From an uncultured Oceanospirillaceae bacterium (lineage in GTDB: Bacteria; Pseudomonadota; Gammaproteobacteria; Pseudomonadales; Balneatricaceae): a stretch of DNA of 46,676 nt. A program made the translations under genes and the position numbers. Where the stretch lies: assembly GCA_937136055.1 (NCBI GenBank), contig CAKZOD010000046.1, positions 1 to 46,676 on the forward strand. The letters are read 5' to 3'. The first letter of the stretch is position 1. Each line of letters opens with the position of its first letter. The notes under the pieces are model-generated. The model saw only the letters and a program-made list of their open reading frames with translations, made no database searches and was not told where the DNA came from. Below are positions 1 through 9,173 of this stretch, one piece after another.

Positions 1-2047
1 TCAGCTTCACTAACTCTGCAGATAAATCTACGTTAGATGATTCAAGTGCAGAAGAACGCAAACTACCATTTAATCCTGAGCCAGGTGGATTGAGAACCGG
101 TTCACCAGATACATTAGTTGCCAACCATTGGGTTCCACCGTTTGGCTGCATTCCCGCTTGGTTTTCAAAGGTTGCAACTGCAACAATACCTAATGTCTTG
201 CTTTGGTTATTACTAAAAGTTGCAATCATTTCACCCGTAGCTGTAAATGCTACACCTGTTAAATCACCTTTAGCAAATCCATCTTGACTTTGGCTTTTAA
301 CAATTTGAGTATCCGCAAATTGCGTTGTTCCAGTTAGATCCAAAGTGATATTGGTCGAAGCATCAGCAGGGTCTGCATTCTTTATCGTCAGCTTAGGAAC
401 TGTTGCACCTACTGTAGTAGGAACAGCCTCTTCATTAATCGTCTGTAAAATACCATTCGCAGGATTAAACTTAACAATTACAGGGCCTATTTCAGTCGTT
501 GTTGGATCAGAAGCAGACCCAGGCTCTACTGTTTTACCAATATCCAAAGCCTCTGGGCGCTGACCTAATGGATTCAAATAAGCATACATTCGATATACAC
601 CCTGGAAGGAGTTATCGCCTTTAATTATATCGGTTGAAACAACAGGCCCAACGACTGCAGTTGTAGGCACTACAGGTGGAGTGGTATTTGTATTAGTTAC
701 GCTTCCACCGAAAAAGTTACCATCTAACTGTTTAATATCTAAAGAACTATTAGGAACATCACCAGACTCTGCTTTAAATGTAAATTTAAGCTCATTTGTT
801 CCGTTATCAAAACTAATAGATTCAATATTAGGGTTAGCATCGCGAATCTGAGTCTCTTTAGAGATTATCTCATTAGCTATCTGCTCTCTATTAATAGGCG
901 TCGTAGGTGTTGCATTAAAGGTAAAGTCAATCCCTGCAATTGAGAACTGCTGGGGAGAGACATATGAGCCAATTTCACTAGTAGTAGCACCTGTGCCGCC
1001 ACCACCCGTAGGGATCTGAAAAGTATGGATCTCATTACTTTTTGTCGTAGTGACTCTTGGATTTGAAAGCAAGTCTGTTGCTGGTGTAGCTGCAGCTGAA
1101 TCTGCACCTACAATTAACTCCCCACTCTCACGTGCTTCTGCCTTAAATATAACCTGAACCGAACCTTGCACGGCTGGATCAGTACCAGCAATAGCCAAAC
1201 CTGGGGTAAATTTGACATCAAAAATTCTTGGATCAGCCAATTGGAGCTCTTGCAGCTTTCCTGCAGAAATAGACACGTATTCCCCCCTACCAAGACCAGC
1301 AGGAATGACAAACTGTGTTCCATCACTAGTATCCACATCGACACCTGAGATAGAGACTTCATCGCCAGCAAATGCGCCGAGCGCCCCCTGATCAAATGTG
1401 TGTATTTCTTTCTTAGCCTGCTGTTCTACCATATCATAGCGAATAGTATGCTCATTTCCTAAACTATCAAATGTACCTACTGTAGTACTGAATGTTGAAG
1501 ATGCTGCATCCTCACGACTATAAGGTACATTTAATGATTCTGCATTTTTTGCTTCATCAATATTAAAAGAAAGCTTCATTGTTTCAGTTGCTTTCGGCGG
1601 ACTCTCTTTTTCTGTAACCTTCAAATCATCTATAGGTAAACGGTTACCCTCTGAATCAACACCATAACCTTGAAGATTTTGGCCTCCTTTAGAGACTATA
1701 AAACCATCTTTATCTAATTCAAATGACCCATCACGTGTATAAGTCACTGTGCCGCGACCATCATCAAGCTGAAAAAAGCCACTGCCATCAATTGATAAGT
1801 CTAAATTATTGTTGGTAAACTGTACGTTACCCCCACTAAAATCTTGCGCAATATCTGACACCAACACACCAGAACCAGGTGAATTAGAAGCCCCTGAACC
1901 AATAGCTGCCGTTGCATAAATATCTGCGAACTCTGTTCGCGATGACTTAAAACCTGTAGTACTTGCGTTTGCTATATTGTTACCAGTGACATCTAATGCT
2001 GCTGTAGCCGCACGAATACCTGATATTGCCGTGTTAAATCCAGCCAT
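1..2047 (-). CDS. flgE: Flagellar hook protein FlgE (C-terminus beyond window edge)
   Basis: FlgE forms the flexible hook that joins rod and filament outside the cell. Translating the minus strand from the ATG at 2045-2047 gives an uninterrupted frame of 682 codons to the window edge. It begins MAGFNTAISGIRAATAALDV and carries the conserved N-terminal GNNIANASTTGFKSSR and LDLSIDGSGFFQL motifs. The last readable residues, SSNVDLSAELVKL, are the start of the conserved C-terminal helix, so only about 35 residues should be missing. The start has a good ribosome site (AGGAGA) that overlaps the flgD stop region, 10 bp downstream of flgD. Enterobacterial FlgE has about 400 residues, so this protein is greatly enlarged in its surface-exposed middle domains; the extra part is rich in Thr, Gly, Asp and Pro. 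The identity is secure; the role of the enlargement is not known. Confidence 0.95.
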   Translation of the reverse strand, partial: MAGFNTAISGIRAATAALDVTGNNIANASTTGFKSSRTEFADIYATAAIGSGASNSPGSGVLVSDIAQDFSGGNVQFTNNNLDLSIDGSGFFQLDDGRGTVTYTRDGSFELDKDGFIVSKGGQNLQGYGVDSEGNRLPIDDLKVTEKESPPKATETMKLSFNIDEAKNAESLNVPYSREDAASSTFSTTVGTFDSLGNEHTIRYDMVEQQAKKEIHTFDQGALGAFAGDEVSISGVDVDTSDGTQFVIPAGLGRGEYVSISAGKLQELQLADPRIFDVKFTPGLAIAGTDPAVQGSVQVIFKAEARESGELIVGADSAAATPATDLLSNPRVTTTKSNEIHTFQIPTGGGGTGATTSEIGSYVSPQQFSIAGIDFTFNATPTTPINREQIANEIISKETQIRDANPNIESISFDNGTNELKFTFKAESGDVPNSSLDIKQLDGNFFGGSVTNTNTTPPVVPTTAVVGPVVSTDIIKGDNSFQGVYRMYAYLNPLGQRPEALDIGKTVEPGSASDPTTTEIGPVIVKFNPANGILQTINEEAVPTTVGATVPKLTIKNADPADASTNITLDLTGTTQFADTQIVKSQSQDGFAKGDLTGVAFTATGEMIATFSNNQSKTLGIVAVATFENQAGMQPNGGTQWLATNVSGEPVLNPPGSGLNGSLRSSALESSNVDLSAELVKL

Positions 2048-2057
2048 GATTTATCTC

Positions 2058-2732
2058 CTATACACCAATTCTTAATACGTTAGCCATCGATGTTGAACCC
2101 ACAGCTGTGTTAACTTGCATACCAACGCCATTTTTACCAAGCGTGACACTTGTTACTCGGTTATCTAAGTAGGTATCTATTCTTTCATAGCTACCATCTT
2201 TCAATTTCGCCTCTGCTTTTAATGAATATTGCTCGCCAGCTTTATCAGCAGGGCCTTGCCATTTAAAATCAGAGTTACCTGCGTTGTATTTACCAAGTTC
2301 AACAGTATCAACAACTTTCCCTGTTGAATCTGTCACTGTTAGACGCACATTATCCGTATTACCCGGCAACGACAAAGCTCCTTTGATACCGCCATCTTTG
2401 TCGCTCAGCGTCTTGTCAGTGGAAATGAGCACATTTTGACCAACCATTGATGAAGCTTGAAGCGCAGACTGACTTGTAATCATTGCCTGACTCATACTCG
2501 TAATAGAGTTAGTCAAGTTGTTCATACTCTCAACTTGGCTCATATTCGAAATCTGCCCCATAAAAGCCTCAGTGTCGGTAGGGCTTGTTGGGTCTTGATT
2601 CTTCATTTGAGCAATCATAAGCTTCATGAACATATCGCTATCTTCTTGAGACTTACTTTTACCTGTTGCATCAGCTGCTTGGTTTGCTTTGTTTATTTGC
2701 TGAAAAACATTCGTGTTATCAATAGTATTCAT
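2058..2732 (-). CDS. flgD: Flagellar hook assembly (capping) protein FlgD
   Basis: FlgD is the scaffold that caps the growing hook while FlgE subunits assemble; it is exported and then discarded. The 224-residue product has the family N-terminal segment (SDMFMKLMIAQMKNQDP and TEAFMGQISNMSQVESMNNL, roughly residues 33-76), followed by the usual beta-rich C-terminal domain with repeated GxxKDG-like turns. Length is normal for the family. It lies between flgC (11 bp upstream) and flgE (10 bp downstream), all on the minus strand, so it is almost certainly part of the flgBCDE operon transcribed from the -24/-12 promoter in front of flgB. Confidence 0.96.
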   Translation of the reverse strand: MNTIDNTNVFQQINKANQAADATGKSKSQEDSDMFMKLMIAQMKNQDPTSPTDTEAFMGQISNMSQVESMNNLTNSITSMSQAMITSQSALQASSMVGQNVLISTDKTLSDKDGGIKGALSLPGNTDNVRLTVTDSTGKVVDTVELGKYNAGNSDFKWQGPADKAGEQYSLKAEAKLKDGSYERIDTYLDNRVTSVTLGKNGVGMQVNTAVGSTSMANVLRIGV

Positions 2733-2743
2733 AATCCACCTAC

Positions 2744-3181
2744 TTAAGCTTGACCCAGCGTTAGCACACGCTGCATCATTTTCTTCGCTGAATCCATCAC
2801 ATCAGCATTAATCTGGAAAGAGCGGGATGCAGAAATCATGTCAGCCATCTCTTCAACCACATTGACATTGGGATGGTAGATAAAACCATCCTCATCAGCC
2901 ATCGGATGACTCGGCAAATATTCAGGTTGTAAAGGAGCATTGCTTTCAACAATCCCTAACACCTTAACTCCCTGCCCTGGCAACAAACCTAATTCACGGT
3001 CATTACGCTGACTTTCACTAGGCTCCTGCAAAGCAAATACTGGCTTGCGTGCTCTATAGGTTTCATCAACACTTGAACTGATACTCTGAGCATTAGCCAT
3101 ATTACTAGCTGTTGTATTTAACCTAACTGTTTGTGCGCTCATCGCTGAGCCAGAGATATTAAATATATTTGCGATGGACAT
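2744..3181 (-). CDS. flgC: Flagellar basal-body rod protein FlgC
   Basis: FlgC is one of the proximal rod subunits in the periplasm. The 145-residue protein has the rod/hook N-terminal signature (FNISGSAMSAQTVRLNTTASNMANAQS) split over residues 7-33 and the C-terminal rod helix (EEMADMISASRSFQINADVM, then MMQRVLTLGQ). Length is typical. Its first base overlaps the last base of the flgB stop at 3181, indicating translational coupling. No anomalies are seen. Confidence 0.97.
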   Translation of the reverse strand: MSIANIFNISGSAMSAQTVRLNTTASNMANAQSISSSVDETYRARKPVFALQEPSESQRNDRELGLLPGQGVKVLGIVESNAPLQPEYLPSHPMADEDGFIYHPNVNVVEEMADMISASRSFQINADVMDSAKKMMQRVLTLGQA

Positions 3182-3579
3182 TATCTATTCCCTTTAATGG
3201 CAAGTTTTAGACCACTGAACTTTCGATTTAAAAACTCGAATGACGCTTGATAAGCAAGTGAGTTTTGACCGAATTCCGCCATCTCTTTTTGTACGTCTAC
3301 CGTGTTACCATCAACAGAAGGCTGATTGGGAATACGATAAAACAGCTCAGAGGCAAACTCTGGGTCTATCACAGTTGGTGCATGAGAAGCACTCGTTGTC
3401 GATGCTGATAAAACATTATTAGTTTCACCTCGCAATATCGATTTAAAATCGATATCTCTTGATTCAAAATGCGGCGTGTCGGCGTTAGCAATATTGTTTG
3501 CTAATATCTCTGCTCGATCAGCGCGTACCTGAATCGCTTGCTGGTGAATTCCTAATGCTTTATCAAATGAAATAGACAT
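3181..3579 (-). CDS. flgB: Flagellar basal-body rod protein FlgB
   Basis: FlgB is the rod subunit closest to the MS ring. The 132-residue product shows the family N-terminus (MSISFDKALGIHQQAIQVRA, then ILANNIANADTPHFESRDID at about residues 24-44) and the C-terminal helix ending FLNRKFSGLKLAIKGNR. It is the first gene of the flgBCDE operon. The start is preceded by GAGG and, 31-46 bp upstream, by a near-consensus sigma-54 promoter. The cheV/cheR genes that precede flgB in Pseudomonas and Vibrio are not present here; the next gene upstream is a tRNA. Confidence 0.97.
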   Translation of the reverse strand: MSISFDKALGIHQQAIQVRADRAEILANNIANADTPHFESRDIDFKSILRGETNNVLSASTTSASHAPTVIDPEFASELFYRIPNQPSVDGNTVDVQKEMAEFGQNSLAYQASFEFLNRKFSGLKLAIKGNR

Positions 3580-3609
3580 TTACTTACCTCAATTACTTTG
3601 TTTTTATAA

Positions 3610-3625
3610 AGCAATTGCTATGCCA
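3610..3625 (-). promoter_or_regulatory. Sigma-54 (-24/-12) promoter for flgBCDE
   Basis: On the minus strand the sequence TGGCATAGCAATTGCT matches the RpoN consensus TGGCACGNNNNTTGCW at all positions but two, with the essential GG and GC correctly spaced. It lies 31-46 bp upstream of the flgB ATG. In Pseudomonas and Vibrio the rod/hook operons are RpoN dependent with a FleQ/FlrC-type activator, so this is expected biology. No activator site was identified. Confidence 0.85.
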
Positions 3626-4094
3626 GTTTTTAAATGAAAAATAATACTAAAATATCAACAACTTACAAAATAATTATATTTAATTAACATAATCGGCAAC
3701 GCAATGCCGCCTCGAGAAACACACAATTTGCCGCTTTTTATTGTGGTAGCCACTTAAGCTTTTAAACATCAAAAGTACTGTCAATATTCATACTAAATAA
3801 CCTTTAAAAGCTCTAGGCTACAGCAAGAGCCCTTCCCTTTAAATATTCTTAATTTCCAACCAACCTTAAAGATCATACGAATCACCTCATTAAACCATTA
3901 ACCTTAATAAGTAATGCCACTACCGTCGTGATCGCAAACCTCTACAGACAGAAGAAGCAAAGACAAAACTGAGAACTAACAACTAATCCCTTGAAAAAAA
4001 ATAAAGCCATAGCGATACAATTACCCACAAAGAAACCTTCTAAGAGAAAGCAAGCATCAAGTACAAGCTTATTCTCCCAACATATTGCAGATGC
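3626..4094. other. Non-coding, AT-rich spacer
   Basis: No convincing reading frame, RNA or repeat was seen between the flgB promoter and the tRNA-associated repeats. The only local structure noted is a short inverted repeat (CGGCA/TGCCG) near 3694-3709. The stretch could carry the upstream activator site for the flgB promoter, but none is recognisable by eye. Confidence 0.4.
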
Positions 4095-4121
4095 AAAAAA
4101 GCCCTGGCAATAACCAAGGCT
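4095..4121 (-). terminator. Rho-independent terminator ending the tRNA-repeat array
   Basis: On the minus strand AGCCTTGG, a 6-nt loop and CCAGGGCT form a stem followed by a run of T. It is the fourth and last copy of the tRNA-Ser terminator and stands at the far end of the three repeat units. Confidence 0.75.
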
Positions 4122-4141
4122 CTTTTGTTGAATTCTTTAAA

Positions 4142-4368
4142 TGGCGGTGAGGGAGGGATTATTCATCGCTACACTCTTCACTCCTTCGCGGTTTCGTCGC
4201 AAGCTCCGATATGGTCTCGCTTTGCTCGGCTCGAACCGCGAGAGATCTTGCTTACAGGAAGTAAGTACTTTGAATTTGTCGGGAACAAAATTCTGCACCC
4301 TCCTGACAACCTTTTACGCACAAAAAAGCCCTGGCAATAACCCAGGCTCTTTCGTTGAATTCTTTAAA
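4142..4368 (-). repeat. tRNA-Ser-tail tandem repeat, unit 3 (most distal)
   Basis: This 227-bp unit is nearly identical to the two units next to it. On the minus strand it ends at 4142-4160 with AATCCCTCCCTCACCGCCA, an exact copy of the last 19 nt of the tRNA-Ser gene including CCA. Behind that tail (lower coordinates) come a short spacer and the terminator at 4095-4121. A terminator copy lies inside the unit at 4322-4348. The reading frames inside the unit vary between copies and have no family resemblance, so I treat the unit as non-coding. Confidence 0.9.
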
Positions 4369-4596
4369 TGGCGGTGAGGGAGGGATTATTCATCGCTACG
4401 CTCTTCACCCCTTTGGGGTTATCGTCGCAAGCTCCGATATGGTCTCGCTTTGCTCGGCTCGAGCCGCGAGGGATCTTGCTTACAGGAAGTAAGTACTTTG
4501 AATTTGTCAGGAACAAAACTCTGTACCCTCCTGATAACCTTTTACGCACAAAAAAGCCCTGGCAATAACCAAGGCTCTTTCGTTGAATTCTTTAAA
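4369..4596 (-). repeat. tRNA-Ser-tail tandem repeat, unit 2
   Basis: This is the 228-bp middle unit. It has the 19-nt tRNA 3' tail at 4369-4387, a ~160-bp insert containing the inverted motif CTCGC/GCGAG, and a terminator at 4550-4576. It differs from its neighbours by scattered substitutions, including a changed stretch after the TTCACCCC motif, so the copies are drifting rather than freshly duplicated. Confidence 0.9.
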
Positions 4597-4823
4597 TGGC
4601 GGTGAGGGAGGGATTATTCATCGCTACGCTCTTCACCCCTTGTCGGTTTCGTCGCAAGCTCCGATATGGTCTCGCTTCGCTCGGCTCGAACCGCGAGGGA
4701 CCTTGCTTACAGGAAGTAAGTACTTTGAATTTGTCGGGAACAAAATTCTGCACCCCCCTGACAACCTTTTGCGCACAAAAAAGCCCTGGCAATAACCAAG
4801 GCTCTTTCGTTAAATTCTTTAAA
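4597..4823 (-). repeat. tRNA-Ser-tail tandem repeat, unit 1 (next to the tRNA)
   Basis: This 227-bp unit sits immediately downstream of tRNA-Ser on the minus strand. It holds the tRNA's own terminator (4777-4803), a ~160-bp insert, and a duplicate of the 19-nt tRNA 3' end at 4597-4615. The arrangement is analogous to the E. coli tyrT operon, where ~178-bp repeats each begin with 19 nt of the tRNA-Tyr 3' end and a small RNA (rtT) is released. That parallel is from known biology; expression here is inferred. Confidence 0.9.
4777..4803 (-). terminator. Rho-independent terminator of tRNA-Ser
   Basis: The minus strand reads AGCCTTGG, loop TTATTG, CCAGGGCT, then six T; the stem has one G-T wobble. 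It begins 20 bp downstream of the tRNA CCA end. Copies recur at 4550-4576, 4322-4348 and 4095-4121. Confidence 0.85.
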
Positions 4824-4913
4824 TGGCGGTGAGGGAGGGATTCGAACCCTCGATAGAGTTTCCTCTATACACCCTTAGCAGGGGCGCGCCTTCAGCCACT
4901 CGGCCACCTCACC
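4824..4913 (-). tRNA. tRNA-Ser (anticodon GCU)
   Basis: The 90-nt cloverleaf includes an encoded CCA. The acceptor stem pairs GGTGAGG with CCTCACC and the discriminator base is G. The D arm is GCC/GGC, and the anticodon stem CGCCC/GGGTG closes the loop CTGCTAA, giving anticodon GCT. The long variable arm TAGAG-GAAA-CTCTA is diagnostic of a class II serine tRNA, and the T arm GAGGG-TTCGAAT-CCCTC is intact. It reads AGC/AGU codons. A position downstream of csrA is the conserved arrangement in Pseudomonas-like genomes. Confidence 0.97.
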
Positions 4914-4926
4914 TCAAGAGGCGCAT

Positions 4927-4932
4927 ACTATA
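4927..4932 (-). promoter_or_regulatory. Probable -10 box of the tRNA-Ser promoter
   Basis: TATAGT stands 14 nt before the tRNA 5' end, followed by the GC-rich discriminator GCGCC typical of stringently controlled stable-RNA promoters. The -35 region is weak. It suggests the tRNA has its own promoter separate from csrA. Confidence 0.45.
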
Positions 4933-4988
4933 CAAGACTGATTTTGAAATAGAAACCCTTAATTTTAATTTTTTTTAATTAAATTAAA

Positions 4989-5171
4989 TTAGTTAGTTTC
5001 TTCTACTTTTTCTCTCTGTATGCGCTGATAAATCTCTTCACGATGCACAGAAACGTCCTTAGGAGCGTCTACACCGATTCTTACTTGATTACCCTTGATA
5101 CCTAATACAGTGACAGTCACCTTATCACCGATCATCAGTGTTTCACCAACACGACGAGTAAGTATTAGCAT
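4989..5171 (-). CDS. csrA: Carbon storage regulator CsrA/RsmA
   Basis: CsrA is a small dimeric RNA-binding protein that blocks or stabilises target mRNAs at GGA motifs and controls motility, central carbon metabolism and biofilm. The 60-residue protein is almost entirely family sequence: [20 protein letters not shown], then [22 protein letters not shown]. The RNA-contacting residues L4, R6/R7 and R44 are present. It is the last protein gene of the alaS-lysC-csrA-tRNA-Ser order. Its usual antagonistic small RNAs are not in the window. Confidence 0.98.
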   Translation of the reverse strand: MLILTRRVGETLMIGDKVTVTVLGIKGNQVRIGVDAPKDVSVHREEIYQRIQREKVEETN

Positions 5172-5292
5172 GTTCTAAATCTCCTATTAATCTTAAATAG
5201 CTCACATACCTATTACTTGATTATTTAATTAATAGTATATGATTTTTGTCGGCTAAAGCTTGCAATAACTATAAAGCAATTACACCTAAGCG

Positions 5293-6528
5293 TCATTCAC
5301 TGATTGAGTCATTTCGACCTAATTCGAACGCTGAATGCAATGATCTTACAGCCAACTCTAAATATTTCTCAGCCATTACCACTGACACTTTAATTTCAGA
5401 GGTAGATATCATTTGAATATTGATATTTTCGTCTGCTAAAGCGTCAAACATCTTTGTAGCAACACCTGCGTGTGAGCGCATGCCAACTCCTACAATAGAT
5501 ACCTTGGCAATTTTGTTATCGCCTTTTACTTCTCTTGCCTTTAACAATTGTGATGTACGCGTCAGTATTTGATGCGCCTTATCAAAATCATTGCGATGAA
5601 CAGTAAATGTAAAGTCCGTCGTTTGGTCTTCAGCAATATTCTGTAGAATCATATCTACTTCAATATTCGCTTCACTGATTGGGCCAAGAATCTTAGATGC
5701 AACACCGGGAATATCCGGCACTCCCATTACAGTCAACTTAGCTTCGTCTCTGTTAAAAGCGATGCCTGATATAACCGGCTTTTCCACGTTCTCATCATCC
5801 TCTATTGTTATCAATGTACCCGGGCCTTCTTCAAAACTTGATAAGACTCGCAAGGGTACTTTGTATTTACCTGCAAACTCGACAGAGCGAATTTGCAAAA
5901 TTTTCGAACCTAAACTGGCCATTTCCAGCATTTCTTCGAATGTAATCTCTTCTAAACGCTGTGCCCCTTCAACAACTCGAGGGTCTGTAGTGTAAACACC
6001 ATCAACATCAGTATAGATTTGGCATTCATCGGCTTTTAGTGCCGCTGCCAGCGCAACACCTGTTGTATCAGATCCGCCGCGTCCTAGTGTAGTGATATTG
6101 CCGTCTTTATCTGCACCTTGAAAACCTGCCACAACAACGACAGATCCATCATCTAAATCAGCACGAATTTTAGCAACATCTATGTCTTCAATACGCGCTT
6201 TCATATGCACATTATCGGTTAAGATACGTACTTGACTGCCAGTATAAGACTTCACCTTTAAGCCTAAGTTCTCAAGTGCCATCGACATTAACGCGATAGT
6301 CACTTGTTCACCTGTGGATAGCAACACATCCATCTCTCTTGGAGATGGTACATCTTGCATTTCACTCGCTAGTGCAATTAATCGATTCGTTTCGCCGCTC
6401 ATTGCAGATACGGTAACTACGATTTCATGTCCTTGATCTCTAAATTTTTTAACTTTTTCAGCAACTGCCTGTATACGCTCGATTGTACCAACCGATGTGC
6501 CGCCGTATTTTTGTACATATAGAGCCAT
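5293..6528 (-). CDS. lysC: Aspartate kinase
   Basis: This enzyme phosphorylates aspartate in the cytoplasm, the first step towards Lys, Met, Thr and diaminopimelate. The 411-residue product has the amino-acid-kinase N-terminal domain (KYGGTSVG at residues 7-14, VTVSAMSGETNRL, and the TLGRGGSDTT motif near 150). Two C-terminal ACT domains follow (SGIAFNRDEAKLTVMGVPD and VSIVGVGMRSHAGVATKMFD), the usual lysine/threonine feedback sites. It is a monofunctional Pseudomonas-type enzyme of normal length, located between alaS (38 bp upstream) and csrA. Confidence 0.97.
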   Translation of the reverse strand: MALYVQKYGGTSVGTIERIQAVAEKVKKFRDQGHEIVVTVSAMSGETNRLIALASEMQDVPSPREMDVLLSTGEQVTIALMSMALENLGLKVKSYTGSQVRILTDNVHMKARIEDIDVAKIRADLDDGSVVVVAGFQGADKDGNITTLGRGGSDTTGVALAAALKADECQIYTDVDGVYTTDPRVVEGAQRLEEITFEEMLEMASLGSKILQIRSVEFAGKYKVPLRVLSSFEEGPGTLITIEDDENVEKPVISGIAFNRDEAKLTVMGVPDIPGVASKILGPISEANIEVDMILQNIAEDQTTDFTFTVHRNDFDKAHQILTRTSQLLKAREVKGDNKIAKVSIVGVGMRSHAGVATKMFDALADENINIQMISTSEIKVSVVMAEKYLELAVRSLHSAFELGRNDSISE

Positions 6529-6566
6529 TACTTATGCTCTCTCCAATCATTAACAATTAATCTGTA

Positions 6567-9173
6567 TTAGAAAATTTTCTTTAAGCTTTCTAATTGCTCA
6601 GCCAGTGCTGCCGGTAGTGCGCTAACATCAACACCACCACCTTGCGCCATATCAGGTCGCCCACCACCTTTTCCGCCAACTTGCACTGACAGATTTTTAA
6701 TAATGTCACCGGCTTTAATTTGACCGATAAGCGCCTTACTGACACCTGCTACCAAGCTTATTTTTCCATCATTAACACTTGCCAACACAACCACCGCATT
6801 TGCGAGCTTATCTCTTAATTGCTCTACCGTATCGCGCAATGCCTTAGCGTCCACACCCTCTAAACTTTCTACTAAAACCTTCACACCATTTAAATCTAGT
6901 GCATTATTAGCAAGTTGCGAGCCTTTTGCTGCAGAAACTTCAGATTGAAGCTGCTCCACCATCTTTTCTAGCTGGCGGTTTCTATCAGTTAATGACTTAA
7001 CTTTATCCAGCACTTTATCTTTAGGGCCTTTCACAAGCGTTGCGATCTGCGAAAGCTGAGCTTCTACATTATCAACCATTGCTAATGCGCCATAACCTGT
7101 AACTGCTTCTATGCGTCTAACACCTGCTGCAATACCACCTTCTGAGCGGATTTTAAGTAGCGCGATATCACCTGTACGTGAAACATGTGTACCACCACAT
7201 AATTCAATCGAGAAAGTATCGCTACCCATGCTAACAACACGTACATTTTCAGCATATTTTTCACCAAACAATGCCTGTGCACCCAGTGCTTTTGCTTCAT
7301 CAATTGGCATTTCGCGAGTAACAACTTCACTGTTAGCCATAATCTGCTCGTTTACCATCGATTCGACTTGGCTAAGTTGCTCTGCAGTTAGACCTTCAAA
7401 GTGAGAGAAATCGAATCTTAATTTTTCAGGATCGACGAGTGAGCCTTTTTGCTGAACATGATCCCCTACTAAACGACGTAACGCCTCATGCAACAGATGC
7501 GTTGCACTATGATTCAAAGCAGAAGCTTTACGTAATGCACCATCTACTTGAGTTTCAACTTCATCGCCAACACTGACTTCACCGTTTAATAACTGGCCAT
7601 GATGTAAATGCATATCAGATTGCTTGGTGCAATCTTCTACGACAAATTTAGAGTCGCCATTGATGATGATACCTTTATCACCAACTTGACCACCTGACTC
7701 TCCATAAAGGCTAGTACTATCTAATATTAGTGTACCGCTTGCACCTGAAGCCAATGTTTCAACTGACTCACCTTCAGATAAGATTGCAATAACCTTGCCT
7801 TTGCCGATAAGGTTTTCATAACCACTAAATTCAGTAGTACCTTCTACGTCTAACTTGTCGGAATAGTCCGCTGCAAAAGATCCTGATGCTCTAGCACGCT
7901 CTCTCTGTGCCTGCATTTCTACATCAAATGCGTCCATATCCACTTCTAGTTCATTTTCGCGTGCAACATCAGCGGTTAAATCAACTGGGAATCCATAGGT
8001 ATCATATAGCTTAAAGGCCACTACACCAGGCAACACCTTACCTTCAAGCTTTGATATCTCTTGCTCTAGAAGGCGCATACCATTATCAAGCGTCTTAACA
8101 AATTGCTGCTCTTCTTTAAGAATAACTTTTTCAATTTGCGCCTGAAGCTTTACAAGCTCTGGGTATGCTTCACCCATTTCTTTAGCGAGTGCATCAACCA
8201 AACGATAGAAAAACGGCTCGCTCGCGCCTAGCTTGTTACCGTGACGAATAGCGCGGCGTAGAATTCTACGTAATACATAACCTCGCCCTTCATTAGAAGG
8301 TAAAACGCCATCAGAGATTAAGAATGCACATGAACGAATATGATCAGCCACTACGCGCAAGGATTTAGCTTCTAAGTCATCAGTGCCGATAATACTTGCG
8401 GCTGCTTTCAATAAGTTCTGGAATAAATCAATTTCATAGTTGCTGTGCACTCCCTGCATAATTGCAGCGATACGCTCAAGTCCCATTCCAGTATCAATTG
8501 AAGGATTCGGAAGCTTAGTTTGTACACCTTCAGAATCGCGATTGAACTCCATGAAAACTAAGTTCCAGATTTCAATATACCTATCGCCATCCTCATCTTC
8601 ACTACCTGGAGGTCCACCCCATACTTCTTCGCCATGGTCAAAGAAGATTTCAGTACTTGTTCCACAAGGACCTGTATCCCCCATAGACCAGAAATTATCT
8701 TCACCTAAACGTGAGAAACGGCTCATATCGATACCCATCTCGTCACGCCATAAAGCTTCTGCATCTTTATCTGTATGATGAACAGTTACCCAAAGCTTTT
8801 CCTCTGGTAGCCCTAGCACTTGTGTCAAAAACTTCCAGGCAAACTGGATGGCTTCTTTTTTAAAGTAGTCACCGAAACTGAAGTTACCTAACATCTCAAA
8901 AAATGTATGGTGCCTTGCAGTGTAACCAACGTTTTCTAAGTCGTTATGCTTACCACCTGCACGCACACAACGCTGAGAAGTCGTCGCTCTTTTATAAGGG
9001 CGCTTGTCTTCACCGGTAAATACATCTTTAAATTGCACCATGCCGGCATTAGTGAACAGCAATGTTGGATCATTACCTGGAACTAACGAGCTTGAAGGCA
9101 ATACTTCATGCCCCTGTTCTTGGTAATACTTAAGGAAAGCTTGGCGTATCTCAGCACTAGTCATGTATTTCAT
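6567..9173 (-). CDS. alaS: Alanine--tRNA ligase
   Basis: AlaRS charges tRNA-Ala and edits mischarged Ser/Gly. The 868-residue protein is full length. It has the class II catalytic core (residues ~1-250, motif 2 around [20 protein letters not shown]), the tRNA-binding middle domain, the editing domain with [12 protein letters not shown] and the metal-binding CGGTHV motif, and the C-Ala domain ending in a glycine-rich [15 protein letters not shown]. The start is ATG at 9171-9173. The gene precedes lysC as in Pseudomonas. The 787 bp before it contain no recX, unlike the usual recA-recX-alaS order. Confidence 0.98.
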   Translation of the reverse strand: MKYMTSAEIRQAFLKYYQEQGHEVLPSSSLVPGNDPTLLFTNAGMVQFKDVFTGEDKRPYKRATTSQRCVRAGGKHNDLENVGYTARHHTFFEMLGNFSFGDYFKKEAIQFAWKFLTQVLGLPEEKLWVTVHHTDKDAEALWRDEMGIDMSRFSRLGEDNFWSMGDTGPCGTSTEIFFDHGEEVWGGPPGSEDEDGDRYIEIWNLVFMEFNRDSEGVQTKLPNPSIDTGMGLERIAAIMQGVHSNYEIDLFQNLLKAAASIIGTDDLEAKSLRVVADHIRSCAFLISDGVLPSNEGRGYVLRRILRRAIRHGNKLGASEPFFYRLVDALAKEMGEAYPELVKLQAQIEKVILKEEQQFVKTLDNGMRLLEQEISKLEGKVLPGVVAFKLYDTYGFPVDLTADVARENELEVDMDAFDVEMQAQRERARASGSFAADYSDKLDVEGTTEFSGYENLIGKGKVIAILSEGESVETLASGASGTLILDSTSLYGESGGQVGDKGIIINGDSKFVVEDCTKQSDMHLHHGQLLNGEVSVGDEVETQVDGALRKASALNHSATHLLHEALRRLVGDHVQQKGSLVDPEKLRFDFSHFEGLTAEQLSQVESMVNEQIMANSEVVTREMPIDEAKALGAQALFGEKYAENVRVVSMGSDTFSIELCGGTHVSRTGDIALLKIRSEGGIAAGVRRIEAVTGYGALAMVDNVEAQLSQIATLVKGPKDKVLDKVKSLTDRNRQLEKMVEQLQSEVSAAKGSQLANNALDLNGVKVLVESLEGVDAKALRDTVEQLRDKLANAVVVLASVNDGKISLVAGVSKALIGQIKAGDIIKNLSVQVGGKGGGRPDMAQGGGVDVSALPAALAEQLESLKKIF

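Noticed and set aside
4125..4832. Several overlapping 60-78 residue reading frames on both strands in the tRNA-associated repeats
   Set aside because: They exist because the repeat unit happens to be open in several frames. They begin inside the copied tRNA tail, have no ribosome sites and show no protein-family resemblance.
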